Shown: positions 20,715 through 28,769 of the stretch, piece by piece
How the letters are laid out: each line of letters starts with the position of its first letter
How positions within the stretch are numbered: the stretch's first letter is position 1
NCBI RefSeq assembly: GCF_000741285.1
Contig: NZ_JGZE01000028.1
Location: 84 to 44,276 of the forward strand
Length of the DNA stretch: 44,193 nt
DNA from: Bifidobacterium mongoliense DSM 21395
GTDB lineage: Bacteria; Actinomycetota; Actinomycetes; Actinomycetales; Bifidobacteriaceae
Reading direction: 5' to 3'
Notes under the pieces: generated by a model
The model's input: the letters and a program-made list of their open reading frames with translations, nothing else
Databases searched by the model: none
Told to the model about the DNA's origin: nothing
Translations under genes and position numbers: made by a program

Positions 20715-21419
20715 CTACGCACCCAGATAGGCGCGACGGACCTTCTCGTCGTGCAACAGATCGTTCGCGTCGCCCTCCATGGTGATGCGCCCGGTTTCGA
20801 GCACATAGGCGCGGTCCGCGATCGACAGCGCCATCTTGGCGTTCTGCTCGACGAGCAGGATGGTGATGCCTTTGGCGTGCAACATCGTGATGATGGAGAA
20901 GATGTCCTTGACCAGCAGCGGGGAAAGCCCCATCGACGGTTCATCCATGAGAATCGTGGTGGGGTTGCTCATCAGCGCACGTCCCATGGCGACCATCTGC
21001 TGTTCGCCGCCCGAGAGCGTCCCGGCCAACTGGTTGCGCCGCTCCTTGAGTCTGGGGAAGTACTCGAAGGCCCTCTCCAGCCCCTTGCCCACACCGGATT
21101 GATCCTTGAGACTGAAGGCACCCATTTCGAGGTTCTCCTGCACGGTCATGCGGGTGAACACGTGCCGCCCTTCGGGGATATGCGCCATGCCGAGGGTGAC
21201 GATCTTCCCGCTTTTCGTGGCGAGCAGATCGTGGCCGTTGAAGGTGATCGATCCGGATTGGGCCGGCACCAGGCCGGTGATGGTGTGCAGGGTCGTGGTC
21301 TTACCCGCGCCGTTGGCGCCGATCAGCGACACGATCTCGCCGTCATCCACGTGCAGGCTAATGCCCTTGAGCGCCTCGACGGCACCGTATGAGACCTTGA
21401 GATCCTTGATGTCCAGCAT
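20715..21419 (-). CDS. livF: Branched-chain amino acid-type ABC transporter, ATPase LivF
   Basis: A 234-residue cytoplasmic ATPase of the HAAT class: Walker A GANGAGKTTT near residue 34, signature LSGGEQQMVAMGRAL, Walker B ILMDEPSMGLSPLL, and VEQNAKMALSIADRAYVLETG at the end, typical of LivF. Its start overlaps the livG stop by one base (TGATG). It is the last gene of the operon and is followed by a hairpin. Confidence 0.94.
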   Translation of the reverse strand: MLDIKDLKVSYGAVEALKGISLHVDDGEIVSLIGANGAGKTTTLHTITGLVPAQSGSITFNGHDLLATKSGKIVTLGMAHIPEGRHVFTRMTVQENLEMGAFSLKDQSGVGKGLERAFEYFPRLKERRNQLAGTLSGGEQQMVAMGRALMSNPTTILMDEPSMGLSPLLVKDIFSIITMLHAKGITILLVEQNAKMALSIADRAYVLETGRITMEGDANDLLHDEKVRRAYLGA

Positions 21420-22291
21420 CAGCGTGCACCTTCCTTCTTGTCGGCCGCGTCGGACTCGGCCGTATCAGCGCCGCCGTCAACGGACGACTTGCCCGTGGCC
21501 ACGTCGTCCGCGACTCCATCGTCGGCATCCGTACCCAGATATGCGGTGATGACCTGCGGATTGTTCGCGACCTCGTTGGGCAGACCGGAAGCGATGGTAC
21601 GCCCGTAGTCAAGCACCTGGATGCGCTGGCAGACCTTCATCACCAGGCTCATATCGTGCTCAATGAGGAGGATCGCGATGCCGAAGCGTTCCCGGATCGT
21701 GCTGATGCAGGAGAGCAGATCCTCGGTCTCCGTGGGGTTCATGCCCGCGGCCGGTTCGTCGAGCAGCAGCAGCTTCATGCCTGTGGCCAAGGCCCGGGCG
21801 ATCTCCAGCTTGCGCTGCTGGCCGTAGGCCAGATTCGCCGCCTGTACGCCCGCATAGCCCTCAAGGCCGAAGATGCGCAGCAGGTCGATGGCCTGAGCGT
21901 GCTTCTTCTTCTCCTGCTTCCAGAACCCTGGGGTGCGGAAGATCGCCGCGCCCATGTGGTAGCTGAAGGAGTCATCGAACGCCACGAGGACATTCTCCTC
22001 GACCGTCATCTGCCGGAACAGCCGGATGTTCTGGAAGGTGCGGGCAATACCGGCGCGCACGACCTGATAAGTCTTCTTGCCGCTCATCTTCGTGCCGTCG
22101 AGCCAGAACTCCCCCTCCGTCGGCTTGTAGACGCCAGTGAGGAGGTTGAACACAGTCGTCTTGCCTGCGCCGTTGGGCCCGATGAGCCCGACGAGTTCGC
22201 CCTTGCCGATGACCATGTTGAAGTCCGAGACGGCCTTAAGCCCCCCGAAAGTGATGCCCAGATGCTCCGCTTTCAAAATGGGTTCGCTCAT
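21419..22291 (-). CDS. livG: Branched-chain amino acid-type ABC transporter, ATPase LivG
   Basis: A 290-residue ATPase. It has Walker A GPNGAGKTT, the LivG-type ARTFQNIRLFRQMTVEENV, signature region AYGQQRKLEIARALAT, Walker B LLLLDEPAAGMNPTE and IEHDMSLVMKVCQRIQVLDYG. About 37 extra C-terminal residues rich in Asp, Ala and Gly extend past the normal end. The ATG overlaps the livM stop by four bases (ATGA), so translation is coupled. Confidence 0.94.
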   Translation of the reverse strand: MSEPILKAEHLGITFGGLKAVSDFNMVIGKGELVGLIGPNGAGKTTVFNLLTGVYKPTEGEFWLDGTKMSGKKTYQVVRAGIARTFQNIRLFRQMTVEENVLVAFDDSFSYHMGAAIFRTPGFWKQEKKKHAQAIDLLRIFGLEGYAGVQAANLAYGQQRKLEIARALATGMKLLLLDEPAAGMNPTETEDLLSCISTIRERFGIAILLIEHDMSLVMKVCQRIQVLDYGRTIASGLPNEVANNPQVITAYLGTDADDGVADDVATGKSSVDGGADTAESDAADKKEGAR

Positions 22292-23538
22292 CGCCGATCA
22301 TCTCCTTCCTGCATTGCGCCGCCATCCCGTGGCGCGTTGGGATCCGGACCGACTCCGGCCGAACCCTCGCCCGTACCCGCGATGCCGGCAGAGGCAATGA
22401 CACCGTCCTGCAGGCGCGACACATCATCGGCGCCCGCCGCAGTGTCCGGTGTGGCGTTGTCTTCGGTGCTTGCAACACCATCAGTACTCGCGGTTCCCTC
22501 GACGGCCACGGCAGCACGTCCACGCTTGGGTCCATTCCCGCGGTAGAAGAGGTGATTGATGAACTTGGACAGTGAGAACTCCCAGGAACCGAAGATCCCC
22601 TGCGGTCTGAATATCATGACCAGCACGAGCGCCACGGAGTAGACCAGCATGCGGTAATCCGAGAAGGCTCGCAGCAGCTCGGGCAGGATCGTCAGGCCGA
22701 TCGCCGAGACGATGGAGCCCGTGATGGAGCCCATACCGCCGAAGACGACCATGATGACGTAGTTGATCGAGTTGAGCCAACCCGCCATGGCCGGGTTGAG
22801 CGAGCCGATGTACTGGGCGAAGATGCCGCCGGCGACGCCGGCGAAGAAGGCCGAGATCGCGAAGACGAGCACCTTGAGGTACGTGGTGTTCAGACCCGAG
22901 GCGCTGGCGGCGATCTCGTCGTCACGTATGGCCTTGACCGCGCGACCGTAGCGCGAACGGCCGAACATGAACAGGAACGCGACGGTGAGCACGGTGATCC
23001 AGAAGACGACGTAGAGGTTCGCCAACCGGTCGATGCCGATGAGCGCCTGTCCCTGCTGTCCCTTGGACAAACCAATGCCGCCCGCGAACTTGAGGTTCTG
23101 GATGATGACGCGGATGATCTCACCGAAGCCCAGGGTGATGATGGCGAGATAGTCGCCGTGCAGACGCAGGGCGGGCACACCGACGATCACGCCGAAGATG
23201 CAGGCCATCGCGCCGCCGGCGACGATGGTGATCAGGAAGCGGGACATATCGCTCATCGCGATGCCCTGAGCCACGATCAGCTTGCTGAGCAACGCGGCGG
23301 TGTAGGCGCCGATCGCCTGGAACCCGCAGCAGCCCAACGTGAGCTGCCCGAGCACGCCGATGGTGAGGTTGAGCGAAGTGGTCATGATCACGGCGATGCA
23401 GGCCGTCATCATGATGCCCTTGATGTACGGCGAGGCCAACCCGGTCTCGCACACCGCCATCACCAATAGGAACAGGGCGAGCACGCCGAGCGCACACACC
23501 AGATAGGACTGTTTGGTCGACAATATGGATTTCTTCAT
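22288..23538 (-). CDS. livM: Branched-chain amino acid-type ABC transporter, permease LivM
   Basis: A 416-residue permease with about nine hydrophobic segments. Family stretches include SLNLTIGVLGQLTLG, GDYLAIITLGFGEIIR, RDDEIAASASGLN (the ATPase-contact EAA-like loop) and VFGGMGSITGSIVSA. The ATG at 23538 (MKKSILSTKQ) is the family start; the longer frame is a shadow over livH. GGAGAAGG precedes it. About 80 C-terminal residues after the last helix are low complexity (Ala, Gly, Asp, Thr), which is unusual for LivM. It begins four bases after the livH stop. Confidence 0.93.
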   Translation of the reverse strand: MKKSILSTKQSYLVCALGVLALFLLVMAVCETGLASPYIKGIMMTACIAVIMTTSLNLTIGVLGQLTLGCCGFQAIGAYTAALLSKLIVAQGIAMSDMSRFLITIVAGGAMACIFGVIVGVPALRLHGDYLAIITLGFGEIIRVIIQNLKFAGGIGLSKGQQGQALIGIDRLANLYVVFWITVLTVAFLFMFGRSRYGRAVKAIRDDEIAASASGLNTTYLKVLVFAISAFFAGVAGGIFAQYIGSLNPAMAGWLNSINYVIMVVFGGMGSITGSIVSAIGLTILPELLRAFSDYRMLVYSVALVLVMIFRPQGIFGSWEFSLSKFINHLFYRGNGPKRGRAAVAVEGTASTDGVASTEDNATPDTAAGADDVSRLQDGVIASAGIAGTGEGSAGVGPDPNAPRDGGAMQEGDDRR

Positions 23539-23542
23539 CGCC

Positions 23543-24469
23543 TCACACCTTCTCCCCTTCGTTCTTACCCATGATTCCCGACGGCTTGACCAGCAAGACC
23601 ACGATGAGGATGCCGAACACAATGGCGTCGGAGAACGCCGAGGTGATGATGCCGGCGGTGATCGTGCCGATGTAAGCCTTCGTCAGGCTTTCAATCAGGC
23701 CGATGGTCAAACCACCGATCATCGCACCGGGAATCGAACCGATGCCTCCCAGTACAGCGGCGACGAAGGCCTTGAGACCCAACATCGCACCCATGGTCGG
23801 CGAGACCTGCGGATAGGCGGCCACGTACATGAGTGACGCGACGGCCGCCAAACCGGAGCCGATTGCGAAGGTGAGGGTGATCGTCGAATTGATGTTGACG
23901 CCCATCAGAATCGATGCCTCCTTGTCCTCCGACACCGCGCGCATGGCCTTGCCCCGCTTGGTGTAGGACACGTAGAGCTGCAGACCGACCATGATCACCA
24001 GACCCAGCACGATGGTGAGAATGGTGTCACCGCTGATATGTAGTGCACCGAAGTTGACCGACGGGATGCTGAACACCGTCGGGATGGTCTTGTAGTCGGC
24101 GCCGAAGACGGCCTGTGCGCCGTTCTCGAGTAGCAGGCTCATGGCGATGGCCGTGATCAGCGCGGTCATGCTGTTGCCGCGTTCGCGCACGGGCTTGTAT
24201 GCCGCCTTTTCGACGATGACACCGACGGCCACGCAGATGAGGATGGCCGGTATGACCGCCACCCAAGCCGGCATGCCCATGGCGATGATCGCCGGAGCGG
24301 TGAGCATGAGCACATAGGCGCCCACCATGATGAAATCACCGTGGGCGAAGTTGATCAGGCGGATGATGCCATAGACCATGGTGTACCCCAGGGCGACCAA
24401 CGAGTACACACTGCCTATCTTCAGCCCGTTGAAAATCTGGCTGATGAACATCACGAGCTGGCTGTTCAT
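23543..24469 (-). CDS. livH: Branched-chain amino acid-type ABC transporter, permease LivH
   Basis: A 308-residue permease starting MNSQLVMFISQIFNGLKIGS, with LGYTMVYGIIRLINFAHGD, the family's first-helix signature. RAVSEDKEASILMGVN is the ATPase-contact loop and AAVLGGIGSIPGAMIGG follows. About eight membrane segments. GGAAGGGGG lies about seven bases before the ATG. It is separated from livK by a hairpin-containing gap of 147 bp. Confidence 0.94.
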   Translation of the reverse strand: MNSQLVMFISQIFNGLKIGSVYSLVALGYTMVYGIIRLINFAHGDFIMVGAYVLMLTAPAIIAMGMPAWVAVIPAILICVAVGVIVEKAAYKPVRERGNSMTALITAIAMSLLLENGAQAVFGADYKTIPTVFSIPSVNFGALHISGDTILTIVLGLVIMVGLQLYVSYTKRGKAMRAVSEDKEASILMGVNINSTITLTFAIGSGLAAVASLMYVAAYPQVSPTMGAMLGLKAFVAAVLGGIGSIPGAMIGGLTIGLIESLTKAYIGTITAGIITSAFSDAIVFGILIVVLLVKPSGIMGKNEGEKV

Positions 24470-24546
24470 CGCGCCCCCTTCCCGAATGTGCCGAGGGCCG
24501 TCGTCAAGGACGGCCTACTGGACAACGTTTGTTTCATATATGACAG

Positions 24547-24594
24547 TATCCTCGCGACCCAGCGCCTATGCCAAGGCGTTGGGTCGCGAGGATA
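24547..24594 (-). terminator. 20-bp intercistronic hairpin between livK and livH
   Basis: TATCCTCGCGACCCAGCGCC pairs with GGCGTTGGGTCGCGAGGATA (one G-T pair) around an 8-base loop, 22 bp beyond the livK stop. It has no U-tract. Sitting inside the operon, it probably acts as a partial terminator or a 3'-end stabiliser that raises the binding protein above the membrane subunits. Confidence 0.75.
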
Positions 24595-24616
24595 TCCGAA
24601 GCGCTTGACGCGAGGA

Positions 24617-25804
24617 TCAAGCAGGCTTGACCGTGGAGTTGAAGACCGGCTTGCCGTCCTTCATCTCGAGGACGATCACGGACTTCTTGGGCGAGCCCGT
24701 CTTGTCCAGGGTGAACGAACCGGTCACGCCGTCGAACTTGCTCCCGGCGAGGGCTTTGCGCACCTGTTCACGGGTGGGGTTCTTGCCGGCCTTCTCGATG
24801 GCCTGCTTGGCCATGTAGACGGTGTCGTAGGACAGTGCCGAGAAGGTGTTGGGATCGGACTTGTTCTCGGAACGGAAGGACTTGATGAAGTCGGCGACCT
24901 TGCTGTTCTCCTTGTCATCGGGAGAATAGTGGGTGGTGTAGTAGACTTTGTTGTACAGCGAGACGTTGTCGGTGAGCTTGAGACCGTCATAACCGTCGGG
25001 ACCCATCACGACGCCGTTGAAGCCGACTGAGCGGGCCTGCGGGATGATATACGGACCGGCGATGCTGTAGTAGTACGGCGCATACAGGAACTCAGCGCCC
25101 GAGGCCTGGATCTTCTGCAACTGCGAGGAGTACTCGGTGTCGTCGGCGCTCGAGGAGCTTTCCTGATCGACCACGTCGAGACCGAGTTGCTTGGCCTCCT
25201 TCATGAAGGATTCCGCGGTTCCCGAAGAATAGGGGTCTCCGGTGCCGTACAGCACCGCGACCTTCTTCACCTTGAGGGTCTTTGCGGCGAAGCGCGCCGC
25301 GATCTCGCCCTGGTAGGAATCCTTGAAGCATGCGCGGAAGAGGTAATTGCCTGATTCGATGGAATCGGCTGTGGCGGCAGGCGCGATGGCGACGAGCTTG
25401 CTCTGGTCGGCCAGCGGGGCGACCGCGGCGGTCGTAGCGGAGATGGTGGGTCCAAGCACGGCAAGCACCGAGTCATCACCTGACAGCTTGTTGAACGCGT
25501 TGGACGATTCCGTGGGATCGCCCTTATCGTCCATGCTCTCGAGCTTGACCTTCTTGCCGTTGATGCCACCGGCCTTGTTGATCTCGGAGATCGCCAGCTT
25601 GAAGCCCGCGACTTCGGCCTCGCCGTAAGCGGCGGCGGTGCCGGAATTGGTGGTAATCGAACCCAGCGTGATGGTGTTGCCCTGCGCTGCGGAATCCGAT
25701 CCGGAATTCTCCGACAGGCTACCGCCGGAGCACCCGGCGAGCGAAACGGCCAACCCTGTGGCTGCACATATGGTTACGAACTTAGCGGTGAATCTGGTAT
25801 TCAT
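24617..25804 (-). CDS. livK: Branched-chain amino acid-type ABC transporter, substrate-binding lipoprotein
   Basis: A 395-residue type 1 periplasmic-binding-fold lipoprotein. A short signal peptide ends in the lipobox SLAGC (Cys25), followed by a Ser/Gly-rich linker. The mature part begins ITLGSITTNSGTAAAYGEAEV, with KLAISEINKAGGINGKKV and later VAVLYGTGDPYSSGTAESF and FSALSYDTVYMAKQAIEKAG, as in Leu/Ile/Val-binding proteins. AAGGAG lies six to eight bases before the ATG at 25804. Substrate is inferred from family and operon; amides or peptides are possible. It is the first gene of livKHMGF. Confidence 0.93.
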   Translation of the reverse strand: MNTRFTAKFVTICAATGLAVSLAGCSGGSLSENSGSDSAAQGNTITLGSITTNSGTAAAYGEAEVAGFKLAISEINKAGGINGKKVKLESMDDKGDPTESSNAFNKLSGDDSVLAVLGPTISATTAAVAPLADQSKLVAIAPAATADSIESGNYLFRACFKDSYQGEIAARFAAKTLKVKKVAVLYGTGDPYSSGTAESFMKEAKQLGLDVVDQESSSSADDTEYSSQLQKIQASGAEFLYAPYYYSIAGPYIIPQARSVGFNGVVMGPDGYDGLKLTDNVSLYNKVYYTTHYSPDDKENSKVADFIKSFRSENKSDPNTFSALSYDTVYMAKQAIEKAGKNPTREQVRKALAGSKFDGVTGSFTLDKTGSPKKSVIVLEMKDGKPVFNSTVKPA

Positions 25805-25931
25805 CCGTTCTCTCCTTATTGCTTCTCTCCCACGTGGTAGATCCCATGATGACGGTGACGGAAATGGAGCCATGACTCCTTGACTTGTGGTCGTGTCGTC
25901 ATCGGTTCACGGGGACCCGTGTTGGTTCCTC

Positions 25932-25961
25932 TTTATACCGATACGGCGGGACCCGGCGCAA
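25932..25961 (-). promoter_or_regulatory. Putative livK promoter
   Basis: On the minus strand TTGCGC (25961-25956), an 18-base spacer and TATAAA (25937-25932). The transcript would start near 25925, giving a leader of about 120 bases before the livK ATG. Confidence 0.5.
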
Positions 25962-25963
25962 TA

Positions 25964-25982
25964 CCGGATGCCGTACATCCGG
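25964..25982. promoter_or_regulatory. Palindrome directly upstream of the livK -35
   Basis: CCGGATG-CCGTA-CATCCGG, a perfect 7-bp inverted repeat ending two bases before the -35 hexamer. Position fits a transcription-factor site, for example an amino-acid-responsive regulator. The regulator is not encoded nearby. Confidence 0.45.
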
Positions 25983-26176
25983 CCTACGGTCTGACGGGGC
26001 AGGCGCCACGACCCTCCCCTGACGCTAATGGGCAGAGCGGCTGACGCCACACGCCGGATTGTCGTGGACACGGCGGCACCGCGCGTCCACATTGTGGACT
26101 GTGGTTATGGACGTGTGTGGTCAACGACCGGTCATGTCGGACACCATGCCCGTCGACCGGAAGTCCGTTCCCACGA

Positions 26177-27076
26177 TCACACCTCGTCCGGCCCCTTCAC
26201 CGCCCGGAGCATGCGAGGGCGGCCGGTGAGGTCCTCGAGCGTACGGGCATCCGAGAAGCCGCGGGCCCGCGCGGCATCCACCAAAGGCTGTGCTTGCCCG
26301 CTGTCATGCTCCATCACCAGCAACCCTCCGGACTTCAACAACGTCGCGGACCGGTCCACGATGGCCTCAGGGATGCGCAGACCGTCGGGGGAACCGCCGT
26401 ACAGGGCCATCTCGGGGTCATGGTCACGTACCTCGGGCTGGACCGGGGGCTGGGATTGCGGGACATAGGGCGGATTCGTGATGACGGCGTCGACGGTGCC
26501 GTCCAACTCACCCAAGGTATCGGCGCTCGTGGCATCACCCTGAATGAGGTGGTAGCGGTCGGCGATATCGGGAAGCGACTGGGCGACCTCGTCGCGATTG
26601 CGTCGGGTCCACAGGAGGGCATCCTCCGAAGCCTCCACCGCCCACACCCGGGAACCGGTGATCTCGGTGACCACGGCCAGGCCGATGGCGCCGCTGCCGG
26701 CGCACAGATCGACGACGATCGGCGGATGGGGCAGGGCGCGCAGCCAGTCGATGCCCACCTGGACCACGGTCTCGGTTTCCGGCCGCGGTATGAACACCCC
26801 GGGCCCGACCCTCAGGTCGAGGAAACGGAAGGGTGCACGACCGAGTATGTATTGGAGCGGCTCACGCTCACACCGGCGCCGCAGCAACTCCCGTAGCATC
26901 GACTCCGCCCCGGGATGGCTCGCCGGTTCCTCACGTAGGATCAACAGGCGATCAAGCCCGGACAACGACAACCCGTAGGCAGCAGCGACCAACGCCCGTG
27001 CGTCGTGATCGGGGGTGTCGACGCCGGCCCGGGACAGCTCCTGCGCAGCCGTGCGTATCGTCTCGCGCAGCGTCAT
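26177..27076 (-). CDS. prmC: Release factor glutamine methyltransferase
   Basis: A 299-residue SAM-dependent methyltransferase (HemK/PrmC) that N5-methylates the Gln of the GGQ motif in RF1 and RF2. It has a helical N-terminal domain, the SAM-binding stretch VVDLCAGSGAIGLAV and the catalytic NPPY in DAVITNPPYVPQ (about residue 199), then GLLVMEHDSGQAQPLVDAA. The ATG at 27076 (MTLRETI) is the family start; the longer frame would overlap prfA. It begins 13 bases after the prfA stop, so enzyme and substrate are cotranscribed. Confidence 0.94.
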   Translation of the reverse strand: MTLRETIRTAAQELSRAGVDTPDHDARALVAAAYGLSLSGLDRLLILREEPASHPGAESMLRELLRRRCEREPLQYILGRAPFRFLDLRVGPGVFIPRPETETVVQVGIDWLRALPHPPIVVDLCAGSGAIGLAVVTEITGSRVWAVEASEDALLWTRRNRDEVAQSLPDIADRYHLIQGDATSADTLGELDGTVDAVITNPPYVPQSQPPVQPEVRDHDPEMALYGGSPDGLRIPEAIVDRSATLLKSGGLLVMEHDSGQAQPLVDAARARGFSDARTLEDLTGRPRMLRAVKGPDEV

Positions 27077-27089
27077 GACGGCCGGATTC

Positions 27090-28178
27090 CTAGTCCCGGG
27101 ACAGCCGCTCGGCCTCGTCGGCCTGAACATCGCTGTCGATGACCGCCTGCAGATCACCGTCAAGCACCTGGTCGAGGTTGTACGCCTTGTAGTTCGTGCG
27201 ATGGTCCACGATACGGTTTTCGGGGAAGTTGTATGTGCGAATGCGCTCGGAACGATCGAGCGAGCGCACCTGGGAATGGCGCATATCGGCGGCCTCGGCG
27301 GCCTCCTGCTCGTGCTTCATGGCGAGCAACCGGGATTTGAGGACCCTGAGCGCGGCGGCTCGGTTCTGGATCTGCGACTTCTCGTCCTGCATGCTCACGA
27401 CGACGCCGGTGGGGATATGGGTCATGCGGACCGCGGAATACGTGGTGTTCACGGACTGGCCACCGGGACCCGAACTCATGAAGATATCAATCTTGAGATC
27501 CTTGGGATCGATGTCGATCTCATCGTCGTCCTCATCGGCTTCGGGGAACACGATGACGCCGGCCGCCGAGGTCTGGATACGCCCCTGCGATTCGGTGACG
27601 GGGATGCGCTGGACCCGGTGCACGCCGCCCTCGTACTTCAGACTCGCCCAGACGCCATCTTCGGGAGCGGGATTGCCCTTGGCCCTGATGGCGATCTGGA
27701 TGTCCTTGATGCCGCCAAGCTCGGTGCCGTTCTCGCTCTGCACCGCCACGGTCCAGCCGCGCTTCTCGGCGTATCGGGTGTACATGCGCAGCAAATCACC
27801 GGCGAACAGCGCGGCCTCGTCGCCGCCCGTGCCCGCCTTGATCTCCATGATGGTGTCGCGGGCGTCATCGGGATCACGCGGGATCAGCGCGGTGCGCAGC
27901 GCCTCCTCGGCTGCTGACAGTTGGGACTCGAGGCGTTTCGCCTCCGCCGCGAACTCCTCGTCATCGTCGGCCATCTCCTGCGCGGCCTCGAGATCCTCGG
28001 CTATCTGGCGATAGCGGTGATAGGCAGCGACAATCACCGATAACTCCGCATGGCGCCGACCGAGCTTGCGCATGGCATTGGGATCGGACGCAACCTCCTG
28101 GCGACTCATCTGCCGCTCGAGATCCGCATACTCGTCACACGCGCTCTGCGCTGCGGGGAACTGTTCCTCTTGTGCCAT
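27090..28178 (-). CDS. prfA: Peptide chain release factor 1 (RF1)
   Basis: A 362-residue class I release factor for UAA and UAG. It has the RF1 recognition tripeptide PVT (residues 193-195, in [14 protein letters not shown]) and the GGQ (239-241, in [17 protein letters not shown]). GAAGGG precedes the ATG at 28178. It is followed by prmC with a 13-base gap and preceded by a clear intrinsic terminator after rpmE, so it needs its own promoter in 28179-28215 or read-through. Confidence 0.96.
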   Translation of the reverse strand: MAQEEQFPAAQSACDEYADLERQMSRQEVASDPNAMRKLGRRHAELSVIVAAYHRYRQIAEDLEAAQEMADDDEEFAAEAKRLESQLSAAEEALRTALIPRDPDDARDTIMEIKAGTGGDEAALFAGDLLRMYTRYAEKRGWTVAVQSENGTELGGIKDIQIAIRAKGNPAPEDGVWASLKYEGGVHRVQRIPVTESQGRIQTSAAGVIVFPEADEDDDEIDIDPKDLKIDIFMSSGPGGQSVNTTYSAVRMTHIPTGVVVSMQDEKSQIQNRAAALRVLKSRLLAMKHEQEAAEAADMRHSQVRSLDRSERIRTYNFPENRIVDHRTNYKAYNLDQVLDGDLQAVIDSDVQADEAERLSRD

Positions 28179-28214
28179 GCCGGCCCTTCATTGGATTGAT
28201 ATTCAAAGACGAAA

Positions 28215-28276
28215 CGAAAAACGCCAGCCTCGCGTCCATCCGTGGCGTTGGCCCGGACAGGACGGTGAGACTGGCG
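28215..28276 (-). terminator. Intrinsic terminator of rpmE
   Basis: On the minus strand CGCCAG-x-CTC...GAG-x-CTGGCG forms a long interrupted stem with an inner CGTCC/GGACG pairing. It ends in GGCGTTTTTCGTTTCG, a proper U-tract. It starts 8 bp beyond the rpmE stop. An alternative AACGCCA/TGGCGTT stem overlaps it. Confidence 0.8.
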
Positions 28277-28284
28277 AAATACGG

Positions 28285-28497
28285 CTACTTGGTCCGCTTG
28301 CCGTAGCGACGCTCGAAGCGGGCGACACGGCCGCCGGTATCGAGAATCTTCTGCTTGCCGGTGTAGAACGGGTGGCACTTCGCGCACACGTCAACGGTCA
28401 TATGATCGCCCTCGGCGGTGGAACGGGTGACGAAGGTGTTGCCGCATGAGCACGTGACCTGCACGGCATGATAATCGGGATGGATTCCCTGCTTCAT
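28285..28497 (-). CDS. rpmE: 50S ribosomal protein L31
   Basis: A 70-residue L31 of the zinc-binding type: [20 protein letters not shown], with Cys16, Cys18, Cys38 and Cys41 as zinc ligands, and [22 protein letters not shown] at the end. AGGAG lies seven bases before the ATG at 28497. Being the zinc form, it may be exchanged for a Cys-free paralogue under zinc limitation if one exists elsewhere. It is transcribed alone, ending at a U-rich terminator. Confidence 0.96.
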   Translation of the reverse strand: MKQGIHPDYHAVQVTCSCGNTFVTRSTAEGDHMTVDVCAKCHPFYTGKQKILDTGGRVARFERRYGKRTK

Positions 28498-28569
28498 GAT
28501 GTCTCCTATGGAATTCGGGGGACCCGGGTCGCCACACCCCAATGGTGGACGTGAACCGGAACCTTCCCG

Positions 28570-28575
28570 AGTATA
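28570..28575 (-). promoter_or_regulatory. -10 element of rpmE
   Basis: TATACT on the minus strand about 73 bases upstream of the rpmE ATG; no good -35 is seen. The leader could fold ATTGGGG against CCCCGAAT (one bulge) just upstream of the ribosome site. Confidence 0.4.
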
Positions 28576-28624
28576 GGCACGGTCCGGGACGGATGGCGCG
28601 CCTTCGCTCCGGGCGAGCACGCAA

Positions 28625-28698
28625 GTGGGCCCCAGGGGCTTGAACCCTGGACCGAACGATTATGAGTCGTTTGCTCTAACCGACTGAGCTAGGGCCCC
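28625..28698 (-). tRNA. tRNA with CAT anticodon (elongator tRNA-Met or tRNA-Ile2)
   Basis: A full 74-nt cloverleaf: D-stem GCTC/GAGC with loop AGTCGGTTA, anticodon stem AACGA/TCGTT around CTCATAA (anticodon CAT), 5-base variable loop CGGTC, T-stem CAGGG/CCCTG with loop TTCAAGC. The acceptor stem GGGGCCC/GGGCCCA has six G-C pairs and a G1-A72 mismatch. CCA is not encoded. It is not the initiator, because the anticodon stem lacks the three G-C pairs. Elongator Met is the default; the anticodon arm also resembles tRNA-Ile2, whose C34 is changed to lysidine by TilS. Confidence 0.9.
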
Positions 28699-28769
28699 AC
28701 GTTGGTCGGTCGACGACGGCGCAAAGGCCACCGAACAACCAGTCAACGAAGAGACAGTGTACCAAAGGC

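Larger units (their letters stand above)
25805..26176. other. 372-bp gap upstream of livK
   Basis: It holds the livK leader, promoter and palindrome, and the prmC 3' flank. A second inverted repeat, CACGGG-GA-CCCGTG at 25908-25921, lies in the presumed livK leader just after transcription start. CCGGTC...GACCGG repeats about 15-50 bp beyond prmC could be a weak terminator. No coding sequence was recognised. Confidence 0.5.
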
